Below are positions 26,444-35,888 of a DNA stretch of 64,000 bases, one piece after another. Every line of letters begins with the position of its first letter. Position 1 is the first letter of the stretch. Source of the DNA: Rhodohalobacter sp. 614A (GTDB lineage Bacteria > Bacteroidota > Rhodothermia > Balneolales > Balneolaceae); the NCBI RefSeq assembly GCF_021462415.1, contig NZ_JAKEDS010000001.1:1088273-1152272 (forward strand), given 5' to 3'. Made by a program: the position numbers and the translations under genes. Below the pieces are notes generated by a model. It saw only the letters and a list, made by a program, of their open reading frames with translations, had not been told where the DNA came from and did not search any database.

Positions 26444-27778
26444 ATGAAAAGAAAATTCACGTTAACTCTTCATTTTTTACTGTTCTTCTTATTTCTTTCT
26501 TGTATATCTAACTCGGATAGCCAATTTGAGGGAGGTTTGGGAACAGAAGAGAATCCATATCAAGTGGCCTCTGCCGAACAACTCCAGCGAATCGGAGATG
26601 AAGAAAATCTTGATAAACACTTTATCCAGGTGAAGGATATAGATGCCACTGAAACTTCTGACTTCAATGATGGAAAGGGATTCCTGCCGATTGGAAATAT
26701 CGGCAATCCCTTTCGTGGAAGTTATAACGGGAATGATTTTACTATCTCAGGTCTGGTATTGGATTATAATGAACCACACATGGGCTTGTTTGGATATGTA
26801 AAAAATAGCCTTATCGAGAATATAGTACTTATCAATTCTGATGACACGAATTGTAGTTTTGAAAAACTTCGAACAAAAGCTCTAAAACAAACAGGAAATA
26901 TGAATGCTTCCTATGATGTTAATATTCTCAATGATGACATCGGTGCCGCGGGTTGGCTTGTTGGTTATAATGATGAAGGAACAATTCGCAGTTCATCATC
27001 AACTGGATATTTTTCCGGGGAGGGTATTCGGTTTGTTGGTGGGCTCGTCGGCTATAATACGGGGCTTATTGAGAATTCTCATACTACCTCCCACAGCTCC
27101 AGTTTGGATGCAATCACTGGAGGATTTGTAGGAGGGAACACAGGTTTAATCAGAGATTCATATGCAACCGGTTGTGCAGCCTCATCTGGTACTGCGGGTG
27201 GCTTTGTTGGATATAACGATGGAGGAGAAATCTTGAATTCGTATGCAACAGGTGATACTTTTGCCAATTCAATTACGGGGGGACTGGTTGCTTTCAATCT
27301 CGCTGGAGGTAAGATTAAGGCTTCATTTTCCAGCGGTAAGATGATGGGAGTCGGTTCTGCTGCCGGTGGATTGGCAGGAATAAATCACGGCAAAATAGAA
27401 GACTCTTATACAATCAAAAACTTTAGTGAATTCACTCAAGCAACAGAAGTAGGCGGCATAGTGGGCATTAACAAAACAGATGGAACCATTATTACCTCCT
27501 ATTCAGCCGGTAAACTCGCAAGCGAGCCTGGCTCAACAATTGGTGGTGTTGCCGGTTTGAATGAAGGCGTGATTGAGTCGAGCTATTGGGATATGACTGC
27601 AACGGGTGTAAACATCGGAGCAGGCTACGGAAACGCAGATGGAATGATGGGGCTCCCGACAGACCAATTAATTGGCCCGACCGCACAGGAAAACATGTCC
27701 GGCTTTGATTGGTTGAATGTCTGGACAATCACTTCGGATGGATATCCTGTTTTGAGATGGCAGGAAGAGGAGAATTGA
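26444..27778 (+). CDS. GLUG-repeat lipoprotein 1
   Basis: 444-aa lipoprotein (lipobox FLFLSC, C20). The N-terminal 115 residues contain GGLGTEENPYQVASAEQL, usual before GLUG arrays, then repeated GLUG motifs of the type GGLVGYNTGLIENSHTT (about 200-390), and a C-terminal cap ending in WTITSDGYPVLRWQ. GLUG proteins in this phylum are surface adhesin- or beta-helix-like; the ligand is unknown. The frame opens at a TTG at 26423, but the ATG at 26444 matches its paralogue's start. The gene begins 5 bp after the broken beta-helix gene, so both once shared a transcript. The ends are almost identical to those of GLUG lipoprotein 2, whereas the middle differs strongly. Confidence 0.85.
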   Translation: MKRKFTLTLHFLLFFLFLSCISNSDSQFEGGLGTEENPYQVASAEQLQRIGDEENLDKHFIQVKDIDATETSDFNDGKGFLPIGNIGNPFRGSYNGNDFTISGLVLDYNEPHMGLFGYVKNSLIENIVLINSDDTNCSFEKLRTKALKQTGNMNASYDVNILNDDIGAAGWLVGYNDEGTIRSSSSTGYFSGEGIRFVGGLVGYNTGLIENSHTTSHSSSLDAITGGFVGGNTGLIRDSYATGCAASSGTAGGFVGYNDGGEILNSYATGDTFANSITGGLVAFNLAGGKIKASFSSGKMMGVGSAAGGLAGINHGKIEDSYTIKNFSEFTQATEVGGIVGINKTDGTIITSYSAGKLASEPGSTIGGVAGLNEGVIESSYWDMTATGVNIGAGYGNADGMMGLPTDQLIGPTAQENMSGFDWLNVWTITSDGYPVLRWQEEEN

Positions 27779-27780
27779 TC

Positions 27781-27871
27781 TCAGATTGGAGGCATTCGAT
27801 ATGCGAGCTCAGTACGTTCGAAGATTGTTCCAAGGGCATCCCTTTTGGGGCTTCATTTCATTCGCAATGAC
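27781..27871 (+). repeat. Tail repeat, copy 1 (direct repeat of 29591-29681)
   Basis: The 91 bp right after GLUG gene 1 match the 91 bp right after GLUG gene 2, both starting TCAGATTGGAGG and ending GCAATGAC. This shows that the duplicated unit includes the 3' flank. Its last 21 bp overlap the start of leader repeat copy 2. Confidence 0.8.
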
Positions 27872-28277
27872 AAATTTAATGTAGAAATAGTCAGTACGAG
27901 TCCCTGTAACTTTTCGACGTCCTGACAACGTTGTGAAATCCAGGAATTCAAACGATGACAGGAGTACACTTGGTTCATGCTCTGTCAGATACTATCGAGA
28001 TGTGGTGAGCAAATCTTTTAGATTTTTTGGTAACATTCTAGAAATTCATGTATCCTATTAGAAAGTAGTTTTCATCAAGATAATAGTCGTTCACGGGTAC
28101 TCGGAATTCAAAAATTATTGATAACCTCCGTTCATCAGAAAGAAGTCTTTTCAATTCTTTTATATGTAAAAGGGAGGCAAATATTGGTTAACTGATTATT
28201 GGGATTACCCTTACTCAATTATTCCTTTTCTACTTTTTAAAACTATACTATTGGTTAAGGAGGATAGGACTATGAAA
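27851..28277 (+). repeat. Leader repeat, copy 2 (direct repeat of 24397-24827)
   Basis: Second copy of the long leader, here placed directly before GLUG gene 2. It keeps the strong AAGGAGG ribosome-binding site, but TACTTTTG has become TACTTTTT. Together with the tail repeat it fills the whole 493-bp gap; no gene is seen in it. Confidence 0.85.
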
Positions 28278-29588
28278 AGAAAATTCACGTTAACTCTCCA
28301 TTTTTTACTGTTCTTCTTATTTCTTTCTTGTATATCTAACTCGGATAGCCAATTTGAGGGAGGTTTGGGAACAGAAGAGAATCCATATCAAGTGGCCTCT
28401 GCCGAACAACTCCAGCGAATCGGAGATGAAGAAAATCTTGATAAACACTTTATCCAGGTGAAGGATATAGATGCCACTGAAACTTCTGACTTCAATGATG
28501 GAAAGGGATTCCTGCCGATTGGAAATATCGGCAATCCCTTTCGTGGAAATTATAACGGGAATGATTTTACTATCTCAGATCTGGTATTGGATTATAATGA
28601 ACCACACATGGGTTTGTTTGGATACGTAAAAAATAGCCTTATCGAGAATGTATCACTTGTAAATTCAACATCTTCAAAAATTCGAAATACTCTGCAAAAG
28701 GTTCTACATGATACTATACAAATAAATGATACTTATTTGGTAAATCTTGCTTTAGAAGATATTCGTTCCGCCGGATGGCTGGTTGGATTTAATGACGGCG
28801 GTACTGTGCGAAGTTCATCTACCAGCGGAAGATTTGCTATTGAAGGAACTCATATTGGAGGACTTGTTGGCTTTAATGCCGGCAAGATTGATAATTCCTA
28901 TACCACCGGAAATGTATCCAGCCTTCAGGCATTTGTAGGTGGCTTGGTGGGGGGGAATATTGGGCAAATCAGTAATTCATATTCAACTGGTTCCGTTTCA
29001 GCACCTGGAAGCGCCGGTGGTCTGGTTGGACATAATAATGGAGGCCAAATTTCTACTTCCCACATCACGGGCCAAACAAGTGCAAATTCACGAGTTGGTG
29101 GATTAGTTGCTTTAAATACCGGGGGGCAAATTTATTCTTGTTATTCTATGGGTCAAATTCTGGGGTATGGCGAAACTACTGGAGGTTTGGTTGGAGAGAA
29201 CAGTGGAGAAATCAAAAACTCCTATTCGCTCATCGAATTTAATGAGTCGACTGAATCTGACAATGTGGGCGGCATAGTGGGTATCAACAAAACAGATGGA
29301 ACGATCATTACCTCCTATTCAGCCGGTAAACTCGCAAGCGAGCCTGGCTCAACAATTGGTGGTGTTGCCGGTTTGAATGAAGGCGTGATTGAATCGAGTT
29401 ATTGGGATATGACTGCAACGGGTGTAAACATTGGAACAGGTGCAGGGAGTACAGGTGGAATGATGGGGCTCCCGACAGACCAATTAATTGGCCCGACTGC
29501 CCGGGAAAACATGCCCGAGTTTAATTGGGTGGATGTCTGGACAATCACTTCGGATGGATATCCTGTTCTGAGATGGCAGGAGGAGTGA
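28272..29588 (+). CDS. GLUG-repeat lipoprotein 2
   Basis: 438-aa paralogue of the preceding GLUG lipoprotein, with the same lipobox (C20). Residues 1 to about 125 and the last 110 are nearly identical between the two, even at the DNA level. The middle (about 126-325) shares only the repeat pattern, here with cleaner GLUG motifs such as GGLVGFNAGKIDNSYTTG and GGLVGGNIGQISNSYSTG. The ATG at 28272 follows AAGGAGGATAGGACT, a strong ribosome-binding site. It is probably exposed on the outer membrane; function unknown. Its own leader repeat means it can be expressed separately from copy 1. Confidence 0.87.
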   Translation: MKRKFTLTLHFLLFFLFLSCISNSDSQFEGGLGTEENPYQVASAEQLQRIGDEENLDKHFIQVKDIDATETSDFNDGKGFLPIGNIGNPFRGNYNGNDFTISDLVLDYNEPHMGLFGYVKNSLIENVSLVNSTSSKIRNTLQKVLHDTIQINDTYLVNLALEDIRSAGWLVGFNDGGTVRSSSTSGRFAIEGTHIGGLVGFNAGKIDNSYTTGNVSSLQAFVGGLVGGNIGQISNSYSTGSVSAPGSAGGLVGHNNGGQISTSHITGQTSANSRVGGLVALNTGGQIYSCYSMGQILGYGETTGGLVGENSGEIKNSYSLIEFNESTESDNVGGIVGINKTDGTIITSYSAGKLASEPGSTIGGVAGLNEGVIESSYWDMTATGVNIGTGAGSTGGMMGLPTDQLIGPTARENMPEFNWVDVWTITSDGYPVLRWQEE

Positions 29589-29590
29589 TT

Positions 29591-29681
29591 TCAGATTGGA
29601 GGTATTCGATATGCGAACTCAGTACGTTCAGAGATTGCGCCAAAGGCATCCCTTTTGGGGCTTCGTTTTACTTGCAATGAC
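29591..29681 (+). repeat. Tail repeat, copy 2
   Basis: The 91-bp partner of 27781-27871, immediately after GLUG gene 2. It ends the duplicated islet; the convergent oxidoreductase gene stops at 29683. Confidence 0.8.
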
Positions 29682-29682
29682 T

Positions 29683-30774
29683 TTATAATTTCATCCACTG
29701 CTCATCCAAACGGGACGAATCCATAATAGCTTGTACAATTCGGAGATCTGTCATGCCTTCCTCTCCGGGTGCAATGGGGGTACGATTTTCTTTGATGGCG
29801 AGTGCATCGTCATCCATCTGGCGGGCTTGCTGATGATTTGGGTCAGCCGATAGAATAGTTCCATCACTCGTTGATCCTCTTACTCCGTTGTAGGATAAAA
29901 ACGGCCGCAACCGATACCATCCATCGGAACAATCGACATCAAGATAGTTCATCCCATTTCCAAAACTGGACTTGCCTTCCATGATCAGGCCATTGGGAAA
30001 TTCAAGCTCAAAATCCGTGTATTCATCACAATCGCTATAAATGTCTTCTCGAACAGACCACTGCTTTGCCCTCACCGCAACAGGTTCCATTCCTGTGGAA
30101 TATCTCGCTGCGTTGATCGGATAAACACCCATATCAAATAAAGAACCTCCGCCCATTTTTTTAACGGCCCGCCAATTATCCGGCTCATGATTTGCCCTAA
30201 ATCCCCCACCTGACCGAATGGCCGTTACTCTGCCATACGTTTCCTCTGCTCCATATTTGATGATGGTCTGTGTGTTCGGTTCGTGCTGCATCCTGTAACC
30301 GATAGCAAGTTGTACTCCATTTTTGTTTGCAGCATCAATCATAGCCTGGCACTCCGCTACGTCCATAGCCATTGGCTTCTCGCACCACACGTGTTTGCCC
30401 GCATTGGCCCCGATAATGGAATATTCAGCGTGCATGTTGTTTGGCAGTACGATGTACACAATGTCAATGTCATCGTTATTGGCAATTTCGTGCATCGTCT
30501 CGTAATTGTATACGTTGCCATCGGGGATGCCATATTTTTCCTGCCAAACGGGAATTTTTTCAGGAGAGCCTGTTACAATTCCCCGAAGTTCACAATGTTC
30601 GGTTTGTTGTAAGCCGGGAGCCAACAGGTTTGTGCTGTAATACCCCAAACCTACAAGAACTACCCCAAGTTTTTCTTTGCTTTGTGGGAGAATGATGGAT
30701 GGAAAACCAATTGCAGAAACTGCAAGAGCAGAGCCTGTTCGCAGAATAAATTCTCTTCGTGAAATGTCGGACAT
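29683..30774 (-). CDS. Gfo/Idh/MocA family oxidoreductase, Tat-exported
   Basis: 363 aa. The N-terminus MSDISRREFILRTGSALAVSA is a twin-arginine signal (SRREFI), implying export of the folded, cofactor-loaded protein. A Rossmann fold follows with VVLVGLGYYSTN and the family motif CEKPMAMD (E132-K-P134), then the C-terminal Gfo/Idh/MocA domain with GGGSLFDMGVYPINAARY, which resembles glucose-fructose oxidoreductase. It should oxidise or reduce a sugar or sugar derivative with tightly bound NADP. The frame extends 13 codons upstream to 30813, but the ATG at 30774 gives the proper Tat signal. No sugar operon adjoins; it lies between the GLUG islet and the divergent SusC/SusD locus. Confidence 0.9.
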   Translation of the reverse strand: MSDISRREFILRTGSALAVSAIGFPSIILPQSKEKLGVVLVGLGYYSTNLLAPGLQQTEHCELRGIVTGSPEKIPVWQEKYGIPDGNVYNYETMHEIANNDDIDIVYIVLPNNMHAEYSIIGANAGKHVWCEKPMAMDVAECQAMIDAANKNGVQLAIGYRMQHEPNTQTIIKYGAEETYGRVTAIRSGGGFRANHEPDNWRAVKKMGGGSLFDMGVYPINAARYSTGMEPVAVRAKQWSVREDIYSDCDEYTDFELEFPNGLIMEGKSSFGNGMNYLDVDCSDGWYRLRPFLSYNGVRGSTSDGTILSADPNHQQARQMDDDALAIKENRTPIAPGEEGMTDLRIVQAIMDSSRLDEQWMKL

Positions 30775-31263
30775 AAGTACCTTGATTAAAAGTTCGCTTT
30801 TCTCAATATGCAAAATCCCAATCAGAAATTTAAGAGATGTTGACAGTGGTTAAAGGTCTCTGATTTTTGGGATGCAGATTCTGGTCAAAAGGATACTGAA
30901 ATTACATGAAGCATACCGAAAAAACCTAAATATAAGAGGTTTTATTTAAAATATTCTTTGAACATTTAGGCAAAAACACATCCTTTCTTCAGTTGTATCG
31001 GAAAGATTTGTACGAAATTATTAAAGATCTATACAAAATTATTCGTTTTTCCTTGTGCTTTGGTTTTTCATACAACTGTAAATATACTCTGCTTTAGGAT
31101 TAAATAAAGTCAGTCAAACTCACTTTTTTCCTTAAAATATATGTCAAAATTATTTTTTTAATAAAAAAAGTAATATTTGAAATGTTCTCACTTCAACTTT
31201 CCAAAATTAATTCAAAACAATCGGGTTGAATCCCGGTGCCATTCTAATATGACAGGTGATACT
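30775..31263. promoter_or_regulatory. Divergent control region before SusC, with tandem repeat
   Basis: 489 bp without a gene. An imperfect tandem repeat with 21-bp period lies at 31004-31044 (AGATTTGTACGAAATTATTA, then AGATCTATACAAAATTATTC). AGTTGTAT at 30991-30998 and ATACAACT at 31070-31077 form an inverted repeat around it. A further long inverted repeat spans about 30815-30872. These are candidate regulator sites for the SusC operon, inferred from symmetry only. Confidence 0.4.
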
Positions 31264-34200
31264 ATGAAGCTTTATACAATTCCAGCTTTAAGCTTTTTGA
31301 TCTCATTATGTTTTTCGGGAATATCTTTTGCTCAAACCGGAAACGTAACGGGTACAGTTACGGATACTTCGGGGGAACCACTTCCAGGAGTAAATATCGT
31401 TATACAACTTCAGGCAAGATCGATAGGTGCTTCGACAGATCTGGATGGAGTTTACACGATAGAAGATGTGCCTGCGCGCACATTAGATATTACTGCAAGG
31501 TTTGTAGGATTTAGTTCCCAAACCAAAGAAATTGAGGTATTAGCAGGAGAAACAATAACAGTAGATTTTGAACTCGGCTCATCTACACTAAACCTGAATG
31601 AGGTGGTTGTTACCGGTACAGCCGGCCCTGTTCAGCGGCAAGCTATCGGGCATTCCGTCTCATCTGTAAGTTTCGATGATGTTGAAAGTACCACGCAAAC
31701 AACCTTACAGGGGGCTTTATCAGGAAAAGTTCCAAGCGTAAGTATTGCCGGCGGCGGTACCATTGATCAGGAGCCAAGAATTCGAATCCGGGGAACCTCC
31801 AGTATTTCTATGTCAAACCAACCATTGGTTTATGTCGATGGTATTCGGGTGAATAGTTCAGGCGGATTTGCTGCCGGAGTTGGCAGTGGAGGAATAGGAA
31901 GTCCATCAGCCTTGGCAGGGATCAATTTTGACGCTATTGAACGTATTGAAATTCTCAAAGGACCTGCCGCAGCAACCTTATATGGTTCACAGGCCAGTTC
32001 CGGGGTGATTCAGATTTTCACCAAGCAAGGTCTGCGCGATACACCTCCTCAATTTGATATCAAACTTTCGAACAATTTTATACAAATGCCTGATCGCTGG
32101 AATCACATGACAGGCATAGTGGAAAACCAGGAAGAGCAAGATCGGGTGTTCGAATATACCGGGGTGAGACATGAACTTTACGAACCGTTTAAAGGCCAAT
32201 ATCAAATGGCTGACCTCTATGATCTTGGAATGGGACAGGAAATATCAGCCACGGTTCGGGGAGGCGGGGAAACCGTTACCTATTCGTCCAGCGTTCGATA
32301 TAGCTACACGGACGGACCCTTCAATCCACAACCAAGCGATTTTAACGGAGGGGCTGTTGGGGATGGAAATGACCTCAGCAAGCGTCTCTACTTCAATGGG
32401 GATCTGGAATTTATCCCTTCTGATGATTTTCGTATTCGGTTAAATACAGCCTATACCAATTCCAATTACAGCACTTATAATACGGGTATAGAAATTTATT
32501 CAGTTACAAATAGTTATGGCAAGCCGGAGAGAATAGGAACCCTTTCTCCTTATGATACATTTGGACATCCTTTTGCAGCCACTCCCCGTGAAGCCAGTTA
32601 CTATGAAATTGGCGATGTAACGAACAGTGGATCTGTATCCCTCCAGGCCCATTACATTGCTTCCGATGAAATTACCCTGGATGCAACAATCGGTGTAGAT
32701 TACAGAGATCAGCGAAGCCGCAGTTATTCCCCATTCGGCTATGCGGTGGATGGATTGGCTCCTTCAGCCAGTGGAGATTTAGGTTTGGGATCCAGTCAGA
32801 ATCTCACATGGTCATTCGAAACCAAGGCAAGCTGGATCGCAGATTTTACGGAGGCTCTTCGTTCAAGTTTTGTAATGGGAGTTCAGGGATATGCCAGGGA
32901 AGTGAACTCTCAATGGGCTTCAGGAACGGCCTTTTCTGGTCCCGGCCTGGAAGTAATGGGAGCCACAGCCAGCCAAACTGCAAATTCTTCATTTCAGGAA
33001 GTCGTCGATCTCGGTGTATTTGCCCAGGAACAGATTGACTATGAGGACTGGGTTTATCTTACAGTAGGATTGAGACTGGATGCCAGTAGTGCTTTCGGAT
33101 CGGATTTTGACTATGCAACCTATCCCAAAGTATCCCTTTCATTGCTGCCATTCGATGCACTGGATATTAGCATTCCAAAAGTCTCAACCTTCAGGTTAAG
33201 AGGTGCGTGGGGGCAATCGGGCCAACAGCCAAGTGCATTCGATCAGTTTACAACGTTTTCTCCGGTCAATTCTCCGGAAGGCTCGGGTGTAATCACTGGA
33301 AATTTGGGAGACCCTTCTTTAAAACCTGAAGTAGCAACGGAATGGGAGCTTGGTTTTGAGATGGGATTATTTAATGATCGTGTTGGCATTCAAACCACAT
33401 ATTGGGACCGAAAAGTGAAAGATGCATTGATTGCCCGAACATTCGCGCCTTCCGGTGGATTTGTTCAACCACAATTAACCAATGCAGCAGAACTTGAGGG
33501 AAAAGGTCTTGAGATAGAATTTGATACAGATCTTTACCAAGGACAAAACTTCTCTCTGAATGTGTTTGCGTCGGCTGCATATCTCTGGGAACAGGTGAAA
33601 TCTCTGGGTGGTGCCCCGCCAATTAAAGTGGATGCTACCTATGTACGAGACCGAATGTATGTTCAAGAAGGATATGCTCCCGGAGTTTATTTCGGGGCAA
33701 TGTCCGCTCCGGGAGTAACAAGCCCAATTGATATTAACCGTGATGGAATACCGGACAGCCAGGGCGAACTGGAAACTTATTTCAGTCAGCCTCGCGATCC
33801 ATCTGAATTTGCGCCAAGTTATATTATGGTTGCCGGTCCGGATGGTGAACCAACCGTAGGAGGTACAGGTTATTTGGGTCATTATTTGGGCAAGCCAACT
33901 CCCGATTGGGAAGGATCATTTGGGTTTTCCGCCAATTTTCTGAAGAATTTCAATCTTTCTACCCGCTTCCAATACGCTACAGGCAACTATTACCATCATA
34001 ACCTGACGATTGCTTTCCGTCGTTCAAATGCAGGAATTGGCCGAAATTATATGCCGGCTTCTACACTGGAAGGGATTCTGAAAAACCCCGCTTCATCGAC
34101 AGCCGAGAGGGTAGATGCAGCTCGTACATGGGCTAGAGAAATGGTAGGACTTTCGCCGTTCGACGGGTTGAATGAAGTTTCCGAAGCCGATTACATCCGA

Positions 34201-34455
34201 TGGAGTAATCTAAGCATATCTTATAATCTCCCGGCGACTTTGATAAGCAGAACCGGATTGAGAAGTGCATCTATAACGGCGTCTGGTAATAATCTTGCCC
34301 TTTGGACAAAATACAACGGTGTGGATCCCACAGCTACAGGCGAGGGTTCCGATGGAGGAGACGGAGGTCTCTATGAAAACTTTGGCCAGGGAATGGATAC
34401 GTACGCAATCCCTCTCTTAAGAACGTACTCACTTTCTCTTAACGTAGGCTTTTAA
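31264..34455 (+). CDS. SusC/RagA-type TonB-dependent receptor
   Basis: 1063-aa outer-membrane transporter that, with the SusD-like lipoprotein next to it, imports oligomers using TonB energy. Signal peptide 1-23 (ending SFAQT). A carboxypeptidase-regulatory-like domain (GTVTDTSGEPLPGVNI) at about 27-105, then a TonB-box-like stretch LNLNEVVVTGTAG, the plug with SSVSFDDVESTTQTTLQGAL and RIRGTSSISMSNQPLVYVDGI, and a large beta-barrel to the C-terminal LSLNVGF. The frame opens at a TTG at 31177, but the ATG at 31264 matches the signal peptide. The genes around it encode peptidases and amidohydrolases and no glycoside hydrolase, so peptides are the likely substrate. Confidence 0.94.
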   Translation: MKLYTIPALSFLISLCFSGISFAQTGNVTGTVTDTSGEPLPGVNIVIQLQARSIGASTDLDGVYTIEDVPARTLDITARFVGFSSQTKEIEVLAGETITVDFELGSSTLNLNEVVVTGTAGPVQRQAIGHSVSSVSFDDVESTTQTTLQGALSGKVPSVSIAGGGTIDQEPRIRIRGTSSISMSNQPLVYVDGIRVNSSGGFAAGVGSGGIGSPSALAGINFDAIERIEILKGPAAATLYGSQASSGVIQIFTKQGLRDTPPQFDIKLSNNFIQMPDRWNHMTGIVENQEEQDRVFEYTGVRHELYEPFKGQYQMADLYDLGMGQEISATVRGGGETVTYSSSVRYSYTDGPFNPQPSDFNGGAVGDGNDLSKRLYFNGDLEFIPSDDFRIRLNTAYTNSNYSTYNTGIEIYSVTNSYGKPERIGTLSPYDTFGHPFAATPREASYYEIGDVTNSGSVSLQAHYIASDEITLDATIGVDYRDQRSRSYSPFGYAVDGLAPSASGDLGLGSSQNLTWSFETKASWIADFTEALRSSFVMGVQGYAREVNSQWASGTAFSGPGLEVMGATASQTANSSFQEVVDLGVFAQEQIDYEDWVYLTVGLRLDASSAFGSDFDYATYPKVSLSLLPFDALDISIPKVSTFRLRGAWGQSGQQPSAFDQFTTFSPVNSPEGSGVITGNLGDPSLKPEVATEWELGFEMGLFNDRVGIQTTYWDRKVKDALIARTFAPSGGFVQPQLTNAAELEGKGLEIEFDTDLYQGQNFSLNVFASAAYLWEQVKSLGGAPPIKVDATYVRDRMYVQEGYAPGVYFGAMSAPGVTSPIDINRDGIPDSQGELETYFSQPRDPSEFAPSYIMVAGPDGEPTVGGTGYLGHYLGKPTPDWEGSFGFSANFLKNFNLSTRFQYATGNYYHHNLTIAFRRSNAGIGRNYMPASTLEGILKNPASSTAERVDAARTWAREMVGLSPFDGLNEVSEADYIRWSNLSISYNLPATLISRTGLRSASITASGNNLALWTKYNGVDPTATGEGSDGGDGGLYENFGQGMDTYAIPLLRTYSLSLNVGF

Positions 34456-34466
34456 GGAGAAACAGA

Positions 34467-35762
34467 ATGGTTCTTAAAAAAAATCTGACAAATATAATCC
34501 GATCAACTATGAAACTCGTAAAAAGAAAAAAATCTCTCATACTTTTATCGGTCCTCTTTTTGTTTGCCGGGGCCGGTTGCGACAGCCTGCTGGATGTAGA
34601 GAATCCCAATAGCCTTACCGAAGATGATATCTATAATCCGTCTTCGGCTACAGGTTTAAAGAACGGGCTATTGCACCAGCTAATGGTTGGGATGAGCTGG
34701 ACGTATGCCGCAACATCCACAACGAGTGACGAGCTCTATTGGACTGGCTCATATGAATCATACAGTGATTTTGATTCAGGAAATCTTGACGTGAACACGA
34801 ATGAGATTGTCGTAGCCGGATTCCCGGAAATAAGCCAGGCCCGTTATATGGGGGATCTGGCTGTAGAAACGCTTACCGAAATAGACGGTGATGGCGAACT
34901 GGGAGATCCTACAGACCTGACGCGATCGTTGATTTATTCTGCCCTCGTAAAAATTATCATCGCTGAAAATTATGATAATTTTGTGATCTCTGACCGGCAG
35001 GATACCTCGCCTCCGGTAGGAGCGGATAATATGGATTCCTTTTTTACCGAGGCGATCACTTTGCTCGACCGCGCTGTAAGCCGGTCAGAAAACAGCACAT
35101 TAGAGGCGCAGGCCCTTGGGCTTCGGGCCAGGGCTAAACACAGTTTGGGTATGTGGGCAAAGCTGAATCCGGCCGGCAGTGTTCCCGCGAACCCGTTGGT
35201 TTCCGGTTCAGGTGCATCAGCTGATGCCGAAGCGGCTATCGCATTGATGGATGGCGATTATAAAGCCACATTTAACTATCAATCGGCCTTGTTTACGAAC
35301 TATATGGCAGGCCAAGTAAATAGTCGTGGAGAAATCACCCCGATTGATCCGATCTTCTCCGATCTTAAAACCGGTGAGCCAGATCCCCGCGCAACAGTGA
35401 TTATTTCTGATTTCACAGATATCGCTACCTATACAGAGAATTATCCTCCTTATACTTGGGTGAGTGCCCGGGAAATGCACCTTATTGTTGCAGAGGAAGC
35501 TGTAGGTTCTGATAATTTAAGAGCCGTTGATCACATCAATTTTGTTCGCGGACTGGATGGACTTCCGGAAGTTACAGCCGGGGATGACCTTGTAGCATTC
35601 ATCGAGCACGAACGGCGGGCAAATCTCTTCTTCCAGGGAAGGCGACTTTTGGATATGTACCGGTTTGGTACCTCTGCTCCTCAATGGGATGCGAGTCAGG
35701 ATCCTGTAGGCACCTTATTACCCATTCCTCAGAATGAAGTTGAAGCAAATCCTGAAATCTGA
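34467..35762 (+). CDS. SusD/RagB-type lipoprotein
   Basis: 431-aa surface lipoprotein acting as the substrate-capturing lid of the SusC-type channel encoded 11 bp upstream. The lipobox is FAGAGC (C38 from this start), followed by DSLLDVENPNSLTEDDIYN, typical of the SusD N-terminus. The C-terminal WVSAREMHLIVAEEA, VDHINFVRGLDGL and HERRANLFFQGRRLLDMYRF motifs match the RagB/SusD family. AAGGAG lies 7 bp before the ATG at 34467, although the ATG at 34509 (MKLVKRKK) would give a more usual signal peptide. A terminator follows, so SusC and SusD form their own transcript. Confidence 0.92.
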   Translation: MVLKKNLTNIIRSTMKLVKRKKSLILLSVLFLFAGAGCDSLLDVENPNSLTEDDIYNPSSATGLKNGLLHQLMVGMSWTYAATSTTSDELYWTGSYESYSDFDSGNLDVNTNEIVVAGFPEISQARYMGDLAVETLTEIDGDGELGDPTDLTRSLIYSALVKIIIAENYDNFVISDRQDTSPPVGADNMDSFFTEAITLLDRAVSRSENSTLEAQALGLRARAKHSLGMWAKLNPAGSVPANPLVSGSGASADAEAAIALMDGDYKATFNYQSALFTNYMAGQVNSRGEITPIDPIFSDLKTGEPDPRATVIISDFTDIATYTENYPPYTWVSAREMHLIVAEEAVGSDNLRAVDHINFVRGLDGLPEVTAGDDLVAFIEHERRANLFFQGRRLLDMYRFGTSAPQWDASQDPVGTLLPIPQNEVEANPEI

Positions 35763-35785
35763 ATATTTCAGAATCAGAGTTTTTA

Positions 35786-35849
35786 ATACACTCCGCACTT
35801 TGCATTAAGATTGAAGTGAAGTTTAAGGTTGAGTGCGGGGTGTATTTTT
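35786..35849 (+). terminator. Terminator-like hairpin after the SusD gene
   Basis: ATACACTCCGCACT at 35786-35799 pairs with AGTGCGGGGTGTAT at 35832-35845 (13 of 14 positions), followed by a run of five T. The loop is long (32 nt), but the stem is strong. Confidence 0.65.
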
Positions 35850-35888
35850 ATCATCAGAAATCCTCTTACAAGAGCAGTCAACAAAACA

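Noticed and set aside
24354-29681. Transposon or integron carrying the GLUG islet
   Set aside because: No transposase, integrase or attachment-site pair was found; only direct repeats and one small palindromic element.
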